From: Jatrophihabitans telluris
GTDB taxonomy: Bacteria; Actinomycetota; Actinomycetes; Mycobacteriales; Jatrophihabitantaceae
NCBI RefSeq assembly: GCF_023516435.1
Contig: NZ_CP097332.1
Span: 1 to 64,000 of the forward strand
Direction: 5' to 3'
Length of the DNA: 64,000 nt
The translations under genes and the position numbers were made by a program. Every line of letters begins with the position of its first letter. Position 1 is the stretch's first letter. The notes below the pieces were generated by a model. The model searched no databases and was not told the DNA's origin. It saw only the letters and a list, made by a program, of their open reading frames with translations. Shown piece after piece: positions 16,902 through 25,787 of this stretch.

Positions 16902-18965
16902 ATGCCCATCAAGCGCTTGCTCGTGTTCCTGTCCGCCGCTGCGTTGGCGCTGGCGGCGGTACTCGTTCCCGCCTCGCCGGGCGCCGCCGTCACCACCGGC
17001 AACGGTTCGCTGGTGTATTCGCCCGCGGCGGGCAGCTCTTTCGATCCCGCGGGAACGACGTACGCCAAAATCATCGCGCTCAAGCACAGCGGTACCAGTA
17101 ACGGCAGGCTGCTGGTGACCTACGACCAGCTCGTGCTCGTCAACGGTGTGCAGATCTACCCGATTTACGCCAGCGACGACGGCGGCGGTAGCTGGACGCA
17201 CCTGAGCGACGTCGTCCCCAGCACCAACTTCGCCTCCCTGACGCTCACCTCGCAGCCGTTCCTGTTCGAAGTGCCACAGACCGTGGGCGCGCTGGCGGCG
17301 GGAACGATCCTGCTGGCCGGCAATATCATGCCGGCGGACCGATCCAGCTCTCGTCTCGTCGTCTACAAGAGCACCGACCACGGCGCTACCTTCTCCCTGC
17401 TGAGCACCGTCGACACCGGTGGCCCCGCGGTCTATGACCCGAGCCCGACATCGACGACAACCACCGTGTGGGAACCCTCGCTCAACCTCGACAGCAATGG
17501 CAACCTGGTCTGCTACTTCTCCGACGAGCGGCAGAAGGCCGGGGGGATCCTGCAGGCCGTGTCCTACCGGCGCTCCACCGACGGCGGGCTGACCTGGGGC
17601 GCGGAGGCCAACGTGGCCGCGATCCCGAACCAGAGCGACCGGCCCGGCATGATCACGGTGACCAAGCTGCCCACCGGGAAGTACCTGGCCACCTACGAGG
17701 TCGTCAACCGTCCGAGCCAGTCGGTGAACACCGCGGTGGTCTACTACAAGTTCTCCGACGACGGCCTCACTTGGACGGCCAACAGCCTCGGGACCGCCAT
17801 CAAGCTGCCCAACGGCCGTGGCCTGGGCTCCTCACCGTTCGTCCGCTGGGTCAACGCGGGCGGTCCGAACGGGATGGTCGTGGTTTCGTCCAAGTGGGCT
17901 GTGGACAGCGCTGGCAACATCAGCGGGGGCCAGAACTTCTACGTCAACTACAACCTGGGAAACGGGCCGTGGGAGCGATTGCCCTTCGCCACGACCTACG
18001 ACGCATCCGACAGCCAGGGCGGTACCTTCGCCGGCTTCGCGCAGTCCTTCGACGTCAGCCCGGACGGGTTGACGCTGTACCAGGCCACCAACGTCGAGAA
18101 CCGGACCACCGGATACGACGACATCCGGGTCGGCACCGTCCCGCTCAACGCCTATCACTACGAGGCGGAGCGGGCCACGCTCACCCACGTCAGCACGGTC
18201 AGCCAGGTCGATGCCGACAACGGCAGCAAGATCGGCAACATCAACTACGCCGACAGCCTCGTGGCCTTCAACCACGTCAGTGTGCCGACCGCGGGGACGT
18301 ACACCGTCAACGTTCGGTACGACAACGGCACGGGCGCCAGCAGCAGCCAGTCGGTTCGGGTCAACGGTGGTACCCCCTTCAGCGTGGCGTACCCGAAGAC
18401 GGTGGACTGGAACCGCTACGGCTGGGCCCAGTTCACCGCCACTCTCAACGCGGGCGCGAACACGATCACCTTCGGGTACTCGGGCACCTACGCCGAACTG
18501 GACGCCATCGACGTCTACCGGACCGGCCTCGCCGCGAACGGAGAGTTCCGACTGGCCAATCGCAACAGTGGCAAGTACCTGGAGATCGCCTCGGCCAGCA
18601 CGGCCGACGGTGCACCGGCCGGTCAGTGGGGCGACACCGACAACCCCACCCAGGTATGGCGAATCGGCGCCGTGAGCGGCGGCTACACGTTCACCAACCT
18701 CAACAGCGGCAAACTGCTCGATGTGTCCGGCGCTTCGACGGCCAACGGAGCGGCCGCCATTCAGAACCCGGCCGCGGGAACCGCGTCCCAACGCTGGACG
18801 CTGGCCCAAACCGATTCCGGCTTCATGACCGTGACGAACTCCAACAGCGCCAAGCTGCTCGAGATCTACCAGAACTCCACGGCGGACGGGGCGATCGCCG
18901 ATCAATGGGCCGCTACCGGTTTCAACTGCCAGCAGTGGCAGCTGGTCAAGGAGGGCATTCAGTAG
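16902..18965 (+). CDS. Secreted sialidase-fold hydrolase, probable GH93 exo-arabinanase, with two carbohydrate-binding modules
   Basis: Probably releases arabinobiose from arabinan outside the cell; family assignment is inferred from sequence feel and context. The product is 687 aa from the ATG at 16902, behind GAAGGGG. A signal peptide (KRLLVFLSAAALALAAVLVP) ends near residue 30. Residues about 30-410 carry BNR/Asp-box-like elements (SDDGGGSWTHL, STDGGLTWGA, SDDGLTW) of a six-bladed propeller, with candidate catalytic Glu in VWEPSLNL and TYEVVN. Residues about 415-540 (YHYEAERATLTH) form a CBM6/35-type module, and 545-687 a ricin-type (CBM13) module with three QW-like repeats. Often annotated simply as a sialidase. 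Confidence 0.75.
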   Translation: MPIKRLLVFLSAAALALAAVLVPASPGAAVTTGNGSLVYSPAAGSSFDPAGTTYAKIIALKHSGTSNGRLLVTYDQLVLVNGVQIYPIYASDDGGGSWTHLSDVVPSTNFASLTLTSQPFLFEVPQTVGALAAGTILLAGNIMPADRSSSRLVVYKSTDHGATFSLLSTVDTGGPAVYDPSPTSTTTTVWEPSLNLDSNGNLVCYFSDERQKAGGILQAVSYRRSTDGGLTWGAEANVAAIPNQSDRPGMITVTKLPTGKYLATYEVVNRPSQSVNTAVVYYKFSDDGLTWTANSLGTAIKLPNGRGLGSSPFVRWVNAGGPNGMVVVSSKWAVDSAGNISGGQNFYVNYNLGNGPWERLPFATTYDASDSQGGTFAGFAQSFDVSPDGLTLYQATNVENRTTGYDDIRVGTVPLNAYHYEAERATLTHVSTVSQVDADNGSKIGNINYADSLVAFNHVSVPTAGTYTVNVRYDNGTGASSSQSVRVNGGTPFSVAYPKTVDWNRYGWAQFTATLNAGANTITFGYSGTYAELDAIDVYRTGLAANGEFRLANRNSGKYLEIASASTADGAPAGQWGDTDNPTQVWRIGAVSGGYTFTNLNSGKLLDVSGASTANGAAAIQNPAAGTASQRWTLAQTDSGFMTVTNSNSAKLLEIYQNSTADGAIADQWAATGFNCQQWQLVKEGIQ

Positions 18966-18982
18966 CCGACCCGACGTCCCGG

Positions 18983-19023
18983 AGTTCCTTCGTTGTACCA
19001 ACGCGGCCCCGGGCGGTAGTCTG
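18983..19023 (+). promoter_or_regulatory. lacI promoter and third operator copy
   Basis: AGTTCCTTCGTTGTACCA (18983-19000) matches the operator at 16672 in 15 of 18 positions. It overlaps a -35-like TTGTAC (18994-18999), followed after 18 bp by TAGTCT (19018-19023). This points to autoregulation of the LacI-family gene that starts at 19054. Confidence 0.65.
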
Positions 19024-19053
19024 CTCACGAACCGAGCTGAGGGGAGGCGGCAG

Positions 19054-20100
19054 TTGAGTGAGCCGACGCTGCACGATGTCGCCGCGCGGGCGGGCGTGTC
19101 CATCAAGACCGTCTCCAACGTGCTGCGCCAGGTCGACGGCAAGGTCTCAGCCGCGACCGCCGCCCGGGTGCATCATGCCATCGAGGAACTGAACTACCGG
19201 CCGAACCTGTCCGCGCGCCGGCTGCGCACCGGCCATTCCGACGTGATCGCGTTGGCCGTTCCCGACCTGCGAAATCCCTACTTCGCCGAGGTGGCGGCCG
19301 CGATGATCACCGCTGCCCGCAACGCCGGTTACACCCTGCTCATCGAGGAGACGGGTGGGGACCCTGCGGTTGAGATGAGCGCGGCCGAGGGTCTGCGCGA
19401 CCCGCTGATCGAGGGCGTGATCATGTCACCCCTCACGCTCGACCCTCGCTCATTGGCGGCTCGCGGTCGCGCGATTCCTCTGGTGTTGCTGGGGGAACGG
19501 GACTATGCCGGGCCGTGTGACCACGTGATGTTCGACAACGTGGAAGCATCGTTTCGGATCACCGAGCACCTGCTGGAACAGGGCTACCAGCGGATCGCGG
19601 TCATCGGGCGGCAGGACGATCCGCCCCATGCCACCGCCGTCAAGCGGCTGAAGGGCTATCAGAAGGCACTGCGCCGGGCGGGAATCCGCTACGACCGCTC
19701 GCTCGCTCCCGTCGTCTCGGGTGCGCCCTACAGCAAGGTGGAGGGTGCTCGTGCCGCCGAGCACCTGTTCGGCGACGACGGCCATCCGGACGCGGTGTAC
19801 TGCTTTGCCGACGTCCTGGCAATCGGCGCCCTGCGGACCGCGCACCGTTTCGGCCTGCACGCCCCGGCCGACTTCGGCCTGGCCGGCTTCGACGGCATCG
19901 AGGAGGGGCGGTTCAGTATTCCGACCCTGACCACGATCGCCCCGGACTTCACCGACATGGCCGAACTCGCCGTCACCGCACTGGTCGAACGCATCCGAGC
20001 CGGTTCGGCCATCGACCACCGCGACATTCGCTGCCGTTACGATCTGGTCCTCGGCGAGAGCACGCAGGTGAGTCTGGCCGCGGAGTTCCTTGCCGTCTGA
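19054..20100 (+). CDS. LacI-family transcriptional regulator, probable repressor of arabinan genes
   Basis: DNA-binding sugar-responsive repressor. The product is 348 aa from the TTG at 19054, directly behind a GGGGAGG ribosome site. The N-terminal helix-turn-helix reads TLHDVAARAGVSIKTVSNVL, followed by the hinge region NYRPNLSARRLRTG and a periplasmic-binding-like effector domain (IALAVPDLRNPYFAEV onward; C-terminal SIPTLTTIAPDF). Its gene follows the arabinanase and carries the same operator as the divergent promoter region at 16.7 kb, so it is the best candidate regulator. The effector is likely arabinose or an arabino-oligosaccharide, which is inference. Confidence 0.9.
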   Translation: MSEPTLHDVAARAGVSIKTVSNVLRQVDGKVSAATAARVHHAIEELNYRPNLSARRLRTGHSDVIALAVPDLRNPYFAEVAAAMITAARNAGYTLLIEETGGDPAVEMSAAEGLRDPLIEGVIMSPLTLDPRSLAARGRAIPLVLLGERDYAGPCDHVMFDNVEASFRITEHLLEQGYQRIAVIGRQDDPPHATAVKRLKGYQKALRRAGIRYDRSLAPVVSGAPYSKVEGARAAEHLFGDDGHPDAVYCFADVLAIGALRTAHRFGLHAPADFGLAGFDGIEEGRFSIPTLTTIAPDFTDMAELAVTALVERIRAGSAIDHRDIRCRYDLVLGESTQVSLAAEFLAV

Positions 20101-20169
20101 TCGATAGTGGTGACCCCGCGGAGGGCGGCCCCAGTCCGAGCACAGTTGCTCGGCAGGCATACTCCGAGG

Positions 20170-21099
20170 ATGGATCATGACTTCGTCTCGGGCGCCCCGA
20201 TCGCCGGGGAGCTACCCGCGCAGTGGATCCACGGCTCCCGGAACCGGAGCCGCCCGACCGATCCGCCGGTTCAGGTCTACGCCTACAACCGGCACACCTA
20301 CATCCTGCGGCAGAGCAAGGACACCACCTACGAGGCGCCGTTCGTCTTCCTGCTCTTCGGAAACCGGCGCGCGCTGCTGTACGACACCGGCGCCACGGCG
20401 GACCGGACGATCCGCGACACCGTCGACGACCTCATGTTGCGGTGGCTCGATGCGCATCCTCGTGCCGACTACGAGCTGCTGGTGGTCCACAGCCACGGTC
20501 ACGGCGACCACGTCGCCGGCGACCCGTTCTTCATCGACCGTCCCGCGACTCGTGTGGTGGCCGCCGACGTCGACACGATCAAGCGGGAACTCGGATTTCG
20601 GCAGTGGCCGGCGGAGCTCGTCGAGCTGGACCTCGGTGGGCGGATCCTCGATGTCACCGGCATCCCCGGACATCATGTGGCGTCGCTGGCGATCCTGGAC
20701 CGCTGGACGGGGATCCTGCTCACCGGCGACACGGTGCTGCCCGGGCGCCTGTACGTCGAAGACACGGCCGCCTTCCTGGACAGCCTCGATCGCCTTGTGA
20801 CGCTGAGCGAAACCCGGCCGGTCCGGTGGGTCCTCGGCTGCCACATCGAGATGACGCGCGAAGCCGGCCGGGACTACCCGCTCGGGTGTCGCTATCAGCC
20901 CGAGGAGGCTCCACTGGAATTCACCGCTCACCAACTGCGGCAGATCCGCGACGCGGTCGCCCGGATCGGTGACCGGCCGGGCAGCTACCCGTTGCCCGAC
21001 GCGATCTTCTATTGCGGCATGACCGCGCGCATGCGTATCCGCCTGATCGGCCGGTCCGTTCTCGACCGGCTCGGTCTGCTCGCAACGAACTCCGCGTGA
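20170..21099 (+). CDS. Metallo-beta-lactamase-fold hydrolase
   Basis: Probable metal-dependent hydrolase, substrate unknown. The product is 309 aa from the ATG at 20170; a GTG at 20107 is in frame but the conserved sequence begins at about residue 10 (GELPAQWIHGS). The zinc motif HSHGHGDH is at residues 107-114, with further ligands in IPGHHVAS and the Asp in LLTGDTVLPGRLY. This matches a widespread actinobacterial MBL-fold group. It lies 70 bp after the lacI gene on the same strand and may be co-transcribed, but no link to arabinose use is evident. Confidence 0.82.
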   Translation: MDHDFVSGAPIAGELPAQWIHGSRNRSRPTDPPVQVYAYNRHTYILRQSKDTTYEAPFVFLLFGNRRALLYDTGATADRTIRDTVDDLMLRWLDAHPRADYELLVVHSHGHGDHVAGDPFFIDRPATRVVAADVDTIKRELGFRQWPAELVELDLGGRILDVTGIPGHHVASLAILDRWTGILLTGDTVLPGRLYVEDTAAFLDSLDRLVTLSETRPVRWVLGCHIEMTREAGRDYPLGCRYQPEEAPLEFTAHQLRQIRDAVARIGDRPGSYPLPDAIFYCGMTARMRIRLIGRSVLDRLGLLATNSA

Positions 21100-21183
21100 C
21101 CAGCGCCGACTGACGGGACGTGATCGCGGCGAGCAGGTCGCGGCGACCAGATCTCGGCGCACACAGCGCGGCGAGCAGAGCCC

Positions 21184-23580
21184 TCAGCCGGACGGGCGCG
21201 GCGATCGAACCAACGTGCTGACATCGCCCCGGGAAGGCCGTCCGTAGAGGTAACCCTGGATCAACAGCCGCTCGTACGCCGGCAGGGCGGCGAGTTCGGC
21301 TTCGGTCTCCACGCCTTCGACGACGCAGTTCAACTCCAGGTCGGCCGCGATGCCGACGGTCGCGCGCAGCAGGGCACGGCAGGTCGGATCGGTGAGCATC
21401 CGGCTGGTGAACGAGCGATCGATCTTGATGCAGGTGATCGGCAACGTTGTCAGATAGCTCAACGAGGCATACCCCGTCCCGAAATCGTCCAGCGCGAGCC
21501 CCACGCCCGAGGCCCGCAACCGCCGCAGGTCCGCCACTGCCGTCGACGTCGCGTCGAGCAGGACGGTCTCGGTGATCTCGATGGTCAGGGCCTCGGCCGA
21601 CAACCCGGACCCGGTCAGCGCCGCCACGATGCGATCGTGAAAACCGGCCGTGCCGATGTCGATGGCGCTGCGGTTGACCGACAGTCCCAGCCGTTCGAAG
21701 CCCGGCTCGCACCGCCAGGCGGCGACCTGAGCACAGGCCCGGCGAAGCACCCGAGCATCCAGTTCGGCCAGCAGGTTCCGTTCCTCGGCCACGGCGATCA
21801 CCGTGCCCGCGTCCAGGTGCCGGCCATCGGTGCCGGGAACCCGGACCAGCGCCTCGACCGTGCGCAGCTGTCCCGAACCGGCGGCCACGATCGGCTGGAA
21901 GTAAACCTCGACGGTGTCCTCGGCGAGGGCGCGCAGGAGGGCCGACTCGATCTCGTCGTGAACGAGCGAAGTGGCCTTCAGATCGGGGCTGTAGACGATG
22001 TGGCCGTTGGCGCCGTGCTTTTTCACGTGATACATCGCGGCGTCGGCCTCGGCGAGAACCGTGTCGGCATCCACCTCCGTGTCGGAGCGAGCGGCGGTGA
22101 GCGAGGGCAGGCAGATCCCGATGCTGGCGGTGACCCGGTGCTCCTCGCCCTCGATGCGGATCGAGCCCCGCAGCGACTCGGCGATCCGGTTGGCGACGGT
22201 GCAGGCCAGGCGTTGGGCGTCGGCGCCCGGCGGCACACTCAGCAACACCACGAATTCGTCCCCGCCGAGTCTGGCCACCACATCCGCGTCCCGAACCGCG
22301 TCGCTCAGCCGGGCGGCCACGGTCCGCAGGACGGCGTCCCCACTGGCGTGCCCACAGGAGTCGTTGATGCGCTTGAACCCGTCGAGGTCCACCAGCAGCA
22401 CGGCGCACTCGGCGACCGAGCGGACAGGGCCGACAGGGCCGACAGGGCCGACAGGGCCGGCAGAGCGGACAGGGCCGGCGGCCAACGACTCCATGAGCCG
22501 TTCGCGTACGTGCCGGCGGTTGGGCAGGCCGGTCAGCTCGTCGTGTAGCGCGGCGTGGGCCAGACGCGCCTCCATCGCGACGACGTCGGTCACGTCACGC
22601 GACACCACCAGGATGTCGCTGGTGCGCTCCTGCGCGTCTCGGGCGAAGACGCTCAGCCGACGGGACAGCCAGCCGACCGTGCCGTCGGCGTGCAGGATGC
22701 GGTGCCGGAAGGCCAGCACCTCCCCCGTCGGTAACCGGCAGGCCTGGTCGAGACGGTCCTGGATCAGTGCCGCGTCCTCGGCGGGCAGCAGCAGCGGATC
22801 GGCGTCTCCGGCCATCACCGCGACCGCCTCGCGGGTGTAGCCGATGAGGGGCGCCCCGGACCGGTTGGCTCGCTCGTACTGCCGGGTGGCCACATGGAAC
22901 AGATGGATGGCGTCGGGCGTGGTGGCGATGACCGCTTGCTGGAAGGCATGGGCGGCCAGCAGTTCGGCATGGGCGTTGGTCAGTTCCGCCTCGGCCCGGG
23001 CCAGTTCGCTGACGTCGGCGACCGTGCATTGGACCCGCAGGATCTGCCCGAACGGGCCGAGTTCGGGCTCGGCGCGGGCGTCGAAGTAGACCAGCTGGCC
23101 GTCGGAGGGCCGGATGACGCGATAGCGGATGGACAACCGGCGCGCCTGGGTGAGCACGGCGTCGATGGCTGCATCGACCGCGGGCCGATCCTCGGGATGA
23201 ATCGCGTCGTTCAGCGCCCGGCGGCCTTGTCGAAGGGCGCCCGGCGGGAGGCCGTAGAGCGCGAGCAGCGCATCGGTGACGCGCAGCTCGCCGGTCGTCA
23301 GGTCGAACTCCCATGAGCCGACGCGGCTGATGCGCTGGGCTGCATCGAAGCTGGCGATCCGGGCACGCAAGCGGGCGAGGTCCTCGGTCGGTACGGCGGG
23401 GAGACCGCTCGCGAGCGTGAGGGTCGGACGGCCCGCCGGCACGGACGCTGGCGCGGACGCTGACCCGGGCGCGGACGCTGACGCTGAGGTGGGCGCGGAC
23501 GCTGACGCTGAGGTGGGCGCGGACGCTGAGGCGGGGGTTGCGGCCGAGTCTGACTCAGCGGTATTCCGACGCGGCATCAC
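21184..23580 (-). CDS. PAS-GGDEF-EAL protein (c-di-GMP synthesis/degradation)
   Basis: Likely makes and/or breaks cyclic di-GMP in the cytoplasm. The product is about 798 aa from the GTG at 23580, eight bases after GGAG; an ATG three bases later is possible. Order: Ser/Ala/Pro repeat tail (to about 50), PAS (about 75-190), second PAS (about 205-320), GGDEF with intact LGGDEF and an RDAD inhibitory site, then EAL with YFQPIV, EALVR, DDFGTGY, KIDRSF and EGVET all present. No membrane helix. A 9-bp DNA repeat adds a GPV run just before the GGDEF core strand (CAVLLVDLDGF). Both domains look catalytically competent. Confidence 0.9.
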   Translation of the reverse strand: MMPRRNTAESDSAATPASASAPTSASASAPTSASASAPGSASAPASVPAGRPTLTLASGLPAVPTEDLARLRARIASFDAAQRISRVGSWEFDLTTGELRVTDALLALYGLPPGALRQGRRALNDAIHPEDRPAVDAAIDAVLTQARRLSIRYRVIRPSDGQLVYFDARAEPELGPFGQILRVQCTVADVSELARAEAELTNAHAELLAAHAFQQAVIATTPDAIHLFHVATRQYERANRSGAPLIGYTREAVAVMAGDADPLLLPAEDAALIQDRLDQACRLPTGEVLAFRHRILHADGTVGWLSRRLSVFARDAQERTSDILVVSRDVTDVVAMEARLAHAALHDELTGLPNRRHVRERLMESLAAGPVRSAGPVGPVGPVGPVRSVAECAVLLVDLDGFKRINDSCGHASGDAVLRTVAARLSDAVRDADVVARLGGDEFVVLLSVPPGADAQRLACTVANRIAESLRGSIRIEGEEHRVTASIGICLPSLTAARSDTEVDADTVLAEADAAMYHVKKHGANGHIVYSPDLKATSLVHDEIESALLRALAEDTVEVYFQPIVAAGSGQLRTVEALVRVPGTDGRHLDAGTVIAVAEERNLLAELDARVLRRACAQVAAWRCEPGFERLGLSVNRSAIDIGTAGFHDRIVAALTGSGLSAEALTIEITETVLLDATSTAVADLRRLRASGVGLALDDFGTGYASLSYLTTLPITCIKIDRSFTSRMLTDPTCRALLRATVGIAADLELNCVVEGVETEAELAALPAYERLLIQGYLYGRPSRGDVSTLVRSPRPSG
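22422..22477. repeat. 9-bp tandem repeat inside the GGDEF domain
   Basis: GACAGGGCC units repeat in tandem, four in succession plus one further copy. They encode a Gly-Pro-Val run between the domain's first helix and its core strand. The frame is kept by the 9-bp unit. Confidence 0.75.
23471..23530. repeat. 24-bp tandem repeat in the N-terminal tail of the GGDEF-EAL gene
   Basis: Units beginning GCGGACGCTGACGCTGAGG start at 23471, 23495 and (partial) 23519. They encode an eight-residue Ser/Ala/Pro/Thr repeat of a probably unstructured tail. Confidence 0.75.
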
Positions 23581-23778
23581 GGGCACAACTCCAGGACGGG
23601 CTGGTGGCGAATCTGTAGCGAACCACGAGCGAATCTGTCGCGATCATCGGGGTGATCAAGACCCGCATCGGCCGGGGGATCGACCAGTGAAGCCGACCTA
23701 CATCGCCTGAAACCCGGCGCCGGGAAATGCAACATCGCGGAAACAATGTCGCTGCGATTCGTCCGATAAGTCGGAAGC

Positions 23779-23813
23779 GGGCCGGGCCGGGCCGGGCCGG
23801 GCCGGGCCGGGCC
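23779..23813. repeat. Seven tandem GGGCC pentamers
   Basis: Perfect run of seven GGGCC units in the 300-bp space between the GGDEF-EAL gene and the ECF sigma gene. A five-base unit is consistent with a non-coding simple-sequence tract. The rest of this space (23587-23887) shows no gene. Confidence 0.85.
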
Positions 23814-23887
23814 AACGATCAACGATCGCGTCCTCCAGCTTGAGCGGCCTCAGCGCGTCGCCGCGCGGGCATGGTCGTTCGGCGCGG

Positions 23888-25348
23888 CTATCCAGGCGAG
23901 CGCAGTACCTCCCGGCGGCGTTCGAGCAGCTGCGTCCGCTCGATCTCAGACGGGGCCAGGTCGGCGGCCCGCGCCAGCGCCTGCGCCGCCGCCTCGTGCT
24001 GCCCCGCCCGCGCGAGCAGGTCCCCACGAGCGGCGTAATAGGGGTGATAGTCCCGCAGCGCGGGGTGTTCGGCCAGCGCGTCGAGCTCGGCCAGCCCACG
24101 CGCCAGACCCTGCGCCATGCCGACGGCAACCGCTCGGGCGACACCGCTCACGGGCGAGGGGGCCCGTTCGTGCAGCTCGTCGTACAGTCCGAGGATGGCC
24201 GCCCAGTCGGTGTCCTCGGCGCGCTCGGCTCGGGCGTGCACGGCAGCGAGCTCAGCCTGGATCCGGTAGGGACCCCGGTTCACACGCCCACTCGTTGAGG
24301 TTGCCCTCGTTGCACCCCCACCACCCGTTGAGGTTGCCCTCGTTGCACCCCCACCACCCGTTGAGGTTGCCCTTGTTGCAGCCGCCCACCCCCCACCACC
24401 CGTTGAGGTTGCCCTCGTTGCACCCGCCCACCCCGCACCGCCCGTCCCCAGCAGGGCGTCGGCTTCGGCGATCGCAGAGCGGTCCCAGCGACTTCGGTCC
24501 TGGTGCTCGAGCGTGACCAGGCGACCATCGACCCGGCGGGCCTCCTGCCGTGAATGCTGGATCAGCAGCAGCGCCAGTAGGCTGCGCGCCTCGTCCTCCA
24601 GCGGCAGCAACTCCGCCACAAGGCGCGCCAGACGTACTGCCTCCGACGCTGCCGCGGGGTCGCGGGCGGCAGACCATCCCGCCGAGAAGGCAAGGTAGAC
24701 GACGGCCAGCACCCCGTCGAGCCGGTCGGGCAGGTGCTGGGCATCGGGCACCCGATAGGGGATGCCGGCATGCGCGATCTTGCGTTTTGCCCGCAGGATC
24801 CGCTGGCTCGCCGTCGCCTCCGGCACGAGAAACAGGCGCCCGATCGCCCGTGTGCTCAGGCCGCAGACCACCTTGAGCGTCAGGGCGACGCGGGCCTCCA
24901 GCGACAGGGCCGGATGACAGCACGTGAAGATCAATCGAAGCCGATCATCATGGAGTCCGGCGTCGGCGCCGGTGCCCGAGACTGCCGGTCCGGGGCCACC
25001 GGGGCCGGGTCGGCCGCTGCCTGCCGAGACCTCGTAGGCCATGCCGTCCTCCCCGAAAACGGGATCATTGGCGAGTTCGACCAGCTTGTCTGTCTCGAGG
25101 GCACGTCGGCGCAACACATCGACGGCGCGTCGGCGGGCGGTGACGGTCAACCACGCGGCTGGGTTGCCAGGCACCCCGTCGGTGGGCCAACGTCGCAGCG
25201 CGCGCTCGGTGGCGTCGGCGAGTGCGTCCTCGGCCAGATCCCAGTCGCCCGTCACGCCGATCAGAGCGGCCACGATCCGAAGCCGCTGCTCGCAGATCGC
25301 CGTGGCCACGGCGTGATCCACGGTGCCTCTCGGCGGGGATTTCACCAC
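23888..25348 (-). CDS. ECF sigma factor of the ECF42 type with a repeat insertion
   Basis: Alternative sigma factor. The product is 486 aa; starts at GTG 25348 or the next codon. Sigma region 2 reads GDWDLAEDALADATERALRRWP, with region 4 around STRAIGRLFLVPEATASQRILRAKRKI. The C-terminal half (LAELDALAEHPALRDYHPYYAARGDLLARAG) is the helical TPR-like extension of ECF42 sigma factors, which are commonly paired with DGPF/YCII proteins, as here. Residues about 300-350 hold a Gly/Thr-rich insertion (units GGGGATRATST) encoded by the dispersed repeat. Relatives lack such an insert as far as I know, and it sits between the region-4 part and the helical extension. Confidence 0.85.
   Translation of the reverse strand: MVKSPPRGTVDHAVATAICEQRLRIVAALIGVTGDWDLAEDALADATERALRRWPTDGVPGNPAAWLTVTARRRAVDVLRRRALETDKLVELANDPVFGEDGMAYEVSAGSGRPGPGGPGPAVSGTGADAGLHDDRLRLIFTCCHPALSLEARVALTLKVVCGLSTRAIGRLFLVPEATASQRILRAKRKIAHAGIPYRVPDAQHLPDRLDGVLAVVYLAFSAGWSAARDPAAASEAVRLARLVAELLPLEDEARSLLALLLIQHSRQEARRVDGRLVTLEHQDRSRWDRSAIAEADALLGTGGAGWAGATRATSTGGGGWAAATRATSTGGGGATRATSTGGGGATRATSTSGRVNRGPYRIQAELAAVHARAERAEDTDWAAILGLYDELHERAPSPVSGVARAVAVGMAQGLARGLAELDALAEHPALRDYHPYYAARGDLLARAGQHEAAAQALARAADLAPSEIERTQLLERRREVLRSPG
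24293..24420 (-). repeat. Dispersed repeat, four copies, in-frame inside the ECF sigma gene
   Basis: Core CAACGAGGGCAACCTCAACG (minus strand) occurs at 24293-24312, 24326-24345, 24359-24378 and 24401-24420; the third copy has A for G at position 5. Spacings are 33, 33 and 42 bp, all multiples of three. The same core forms 32-bp-period arrays at 25948 and 59573. Confidence 0.9.
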
Positions 25349-25427
25349 CGGCGCGGCGCATTCGGCGTCCCCGGCATCATCGGTCGCCCCGAGGCCGCTC
25401 CGAACGCCGCCCTCCCCGTCGACGGGC

Positions 25428-25787
25428 TCACGTCGCTTCTTCGGCAGCGTCCTCGAACGGCCAGAACGGTCGCAGCTCCAGTCGACCCTGAGCGGCCATC
25501 GGGTGCCGGGAAGCTACGTCGATCGCCTCGTCCAGGTCGGCGCATTCGAGGATGTCGAAGCCGACGATCCACTCGCGGGACTCGGCAAACGGACCGTCCG
25601 TCACGAGCACCTTTCCCTGGCGACGACGGACGGTGGTCGCGTCCTGCGCGGGCCGGGTCCGTTCGCCCATGATCCGGACACCGGCGGCGTCGTAGGTGTC
25701 GCACCAGTCCTCGATGGGCATGGTGCCCTCACCGGTGGGGTCGGCGTCGTTGTCGGGGTCGGTCGCCACGAACATCAGATAGCGCAT
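25428..25787 (-). CDS. DGPF/YCII-domain protein, partner of the ECF42 sigma factor
   Basis: Small protein of the YCII (YciI-like) superfamily, 119 aa, with ATG at 25787 behind GAGGAG. The diagnostic stretch VTDGPFAESREWIVGF gives the DGPF name, with ferredoxin-like-fold strands at the start (MRYLMFVATDP) and end (RLELRPFWPF). Biochemical role is not known; genes of this type are commonly found next to ECF42 sigma factors. It precedes the sigma gene by 79 bp on the same strand, likely one operon. Confidence 0.88.
   Translation of the reverse strand: MRYLMFVATDPDNDADPTGEGTMPIEDWCDTYDAAGVRIMGERTRPAQDATTVRRRQGKVLVTDGPFAESREWIVGFDILECADLDEAIDVASRHPMAAQGRLELRPFWPFEDAAEEAT

Noticed and set aside
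16592-17083. Upstream extension of the second GH51 frame
   Set aside because: Would run through the divergent promoters and the start of the arabinanase gene; a strong ribosome site and the conserved GH51 N-terminus favour the ATG at 16591.
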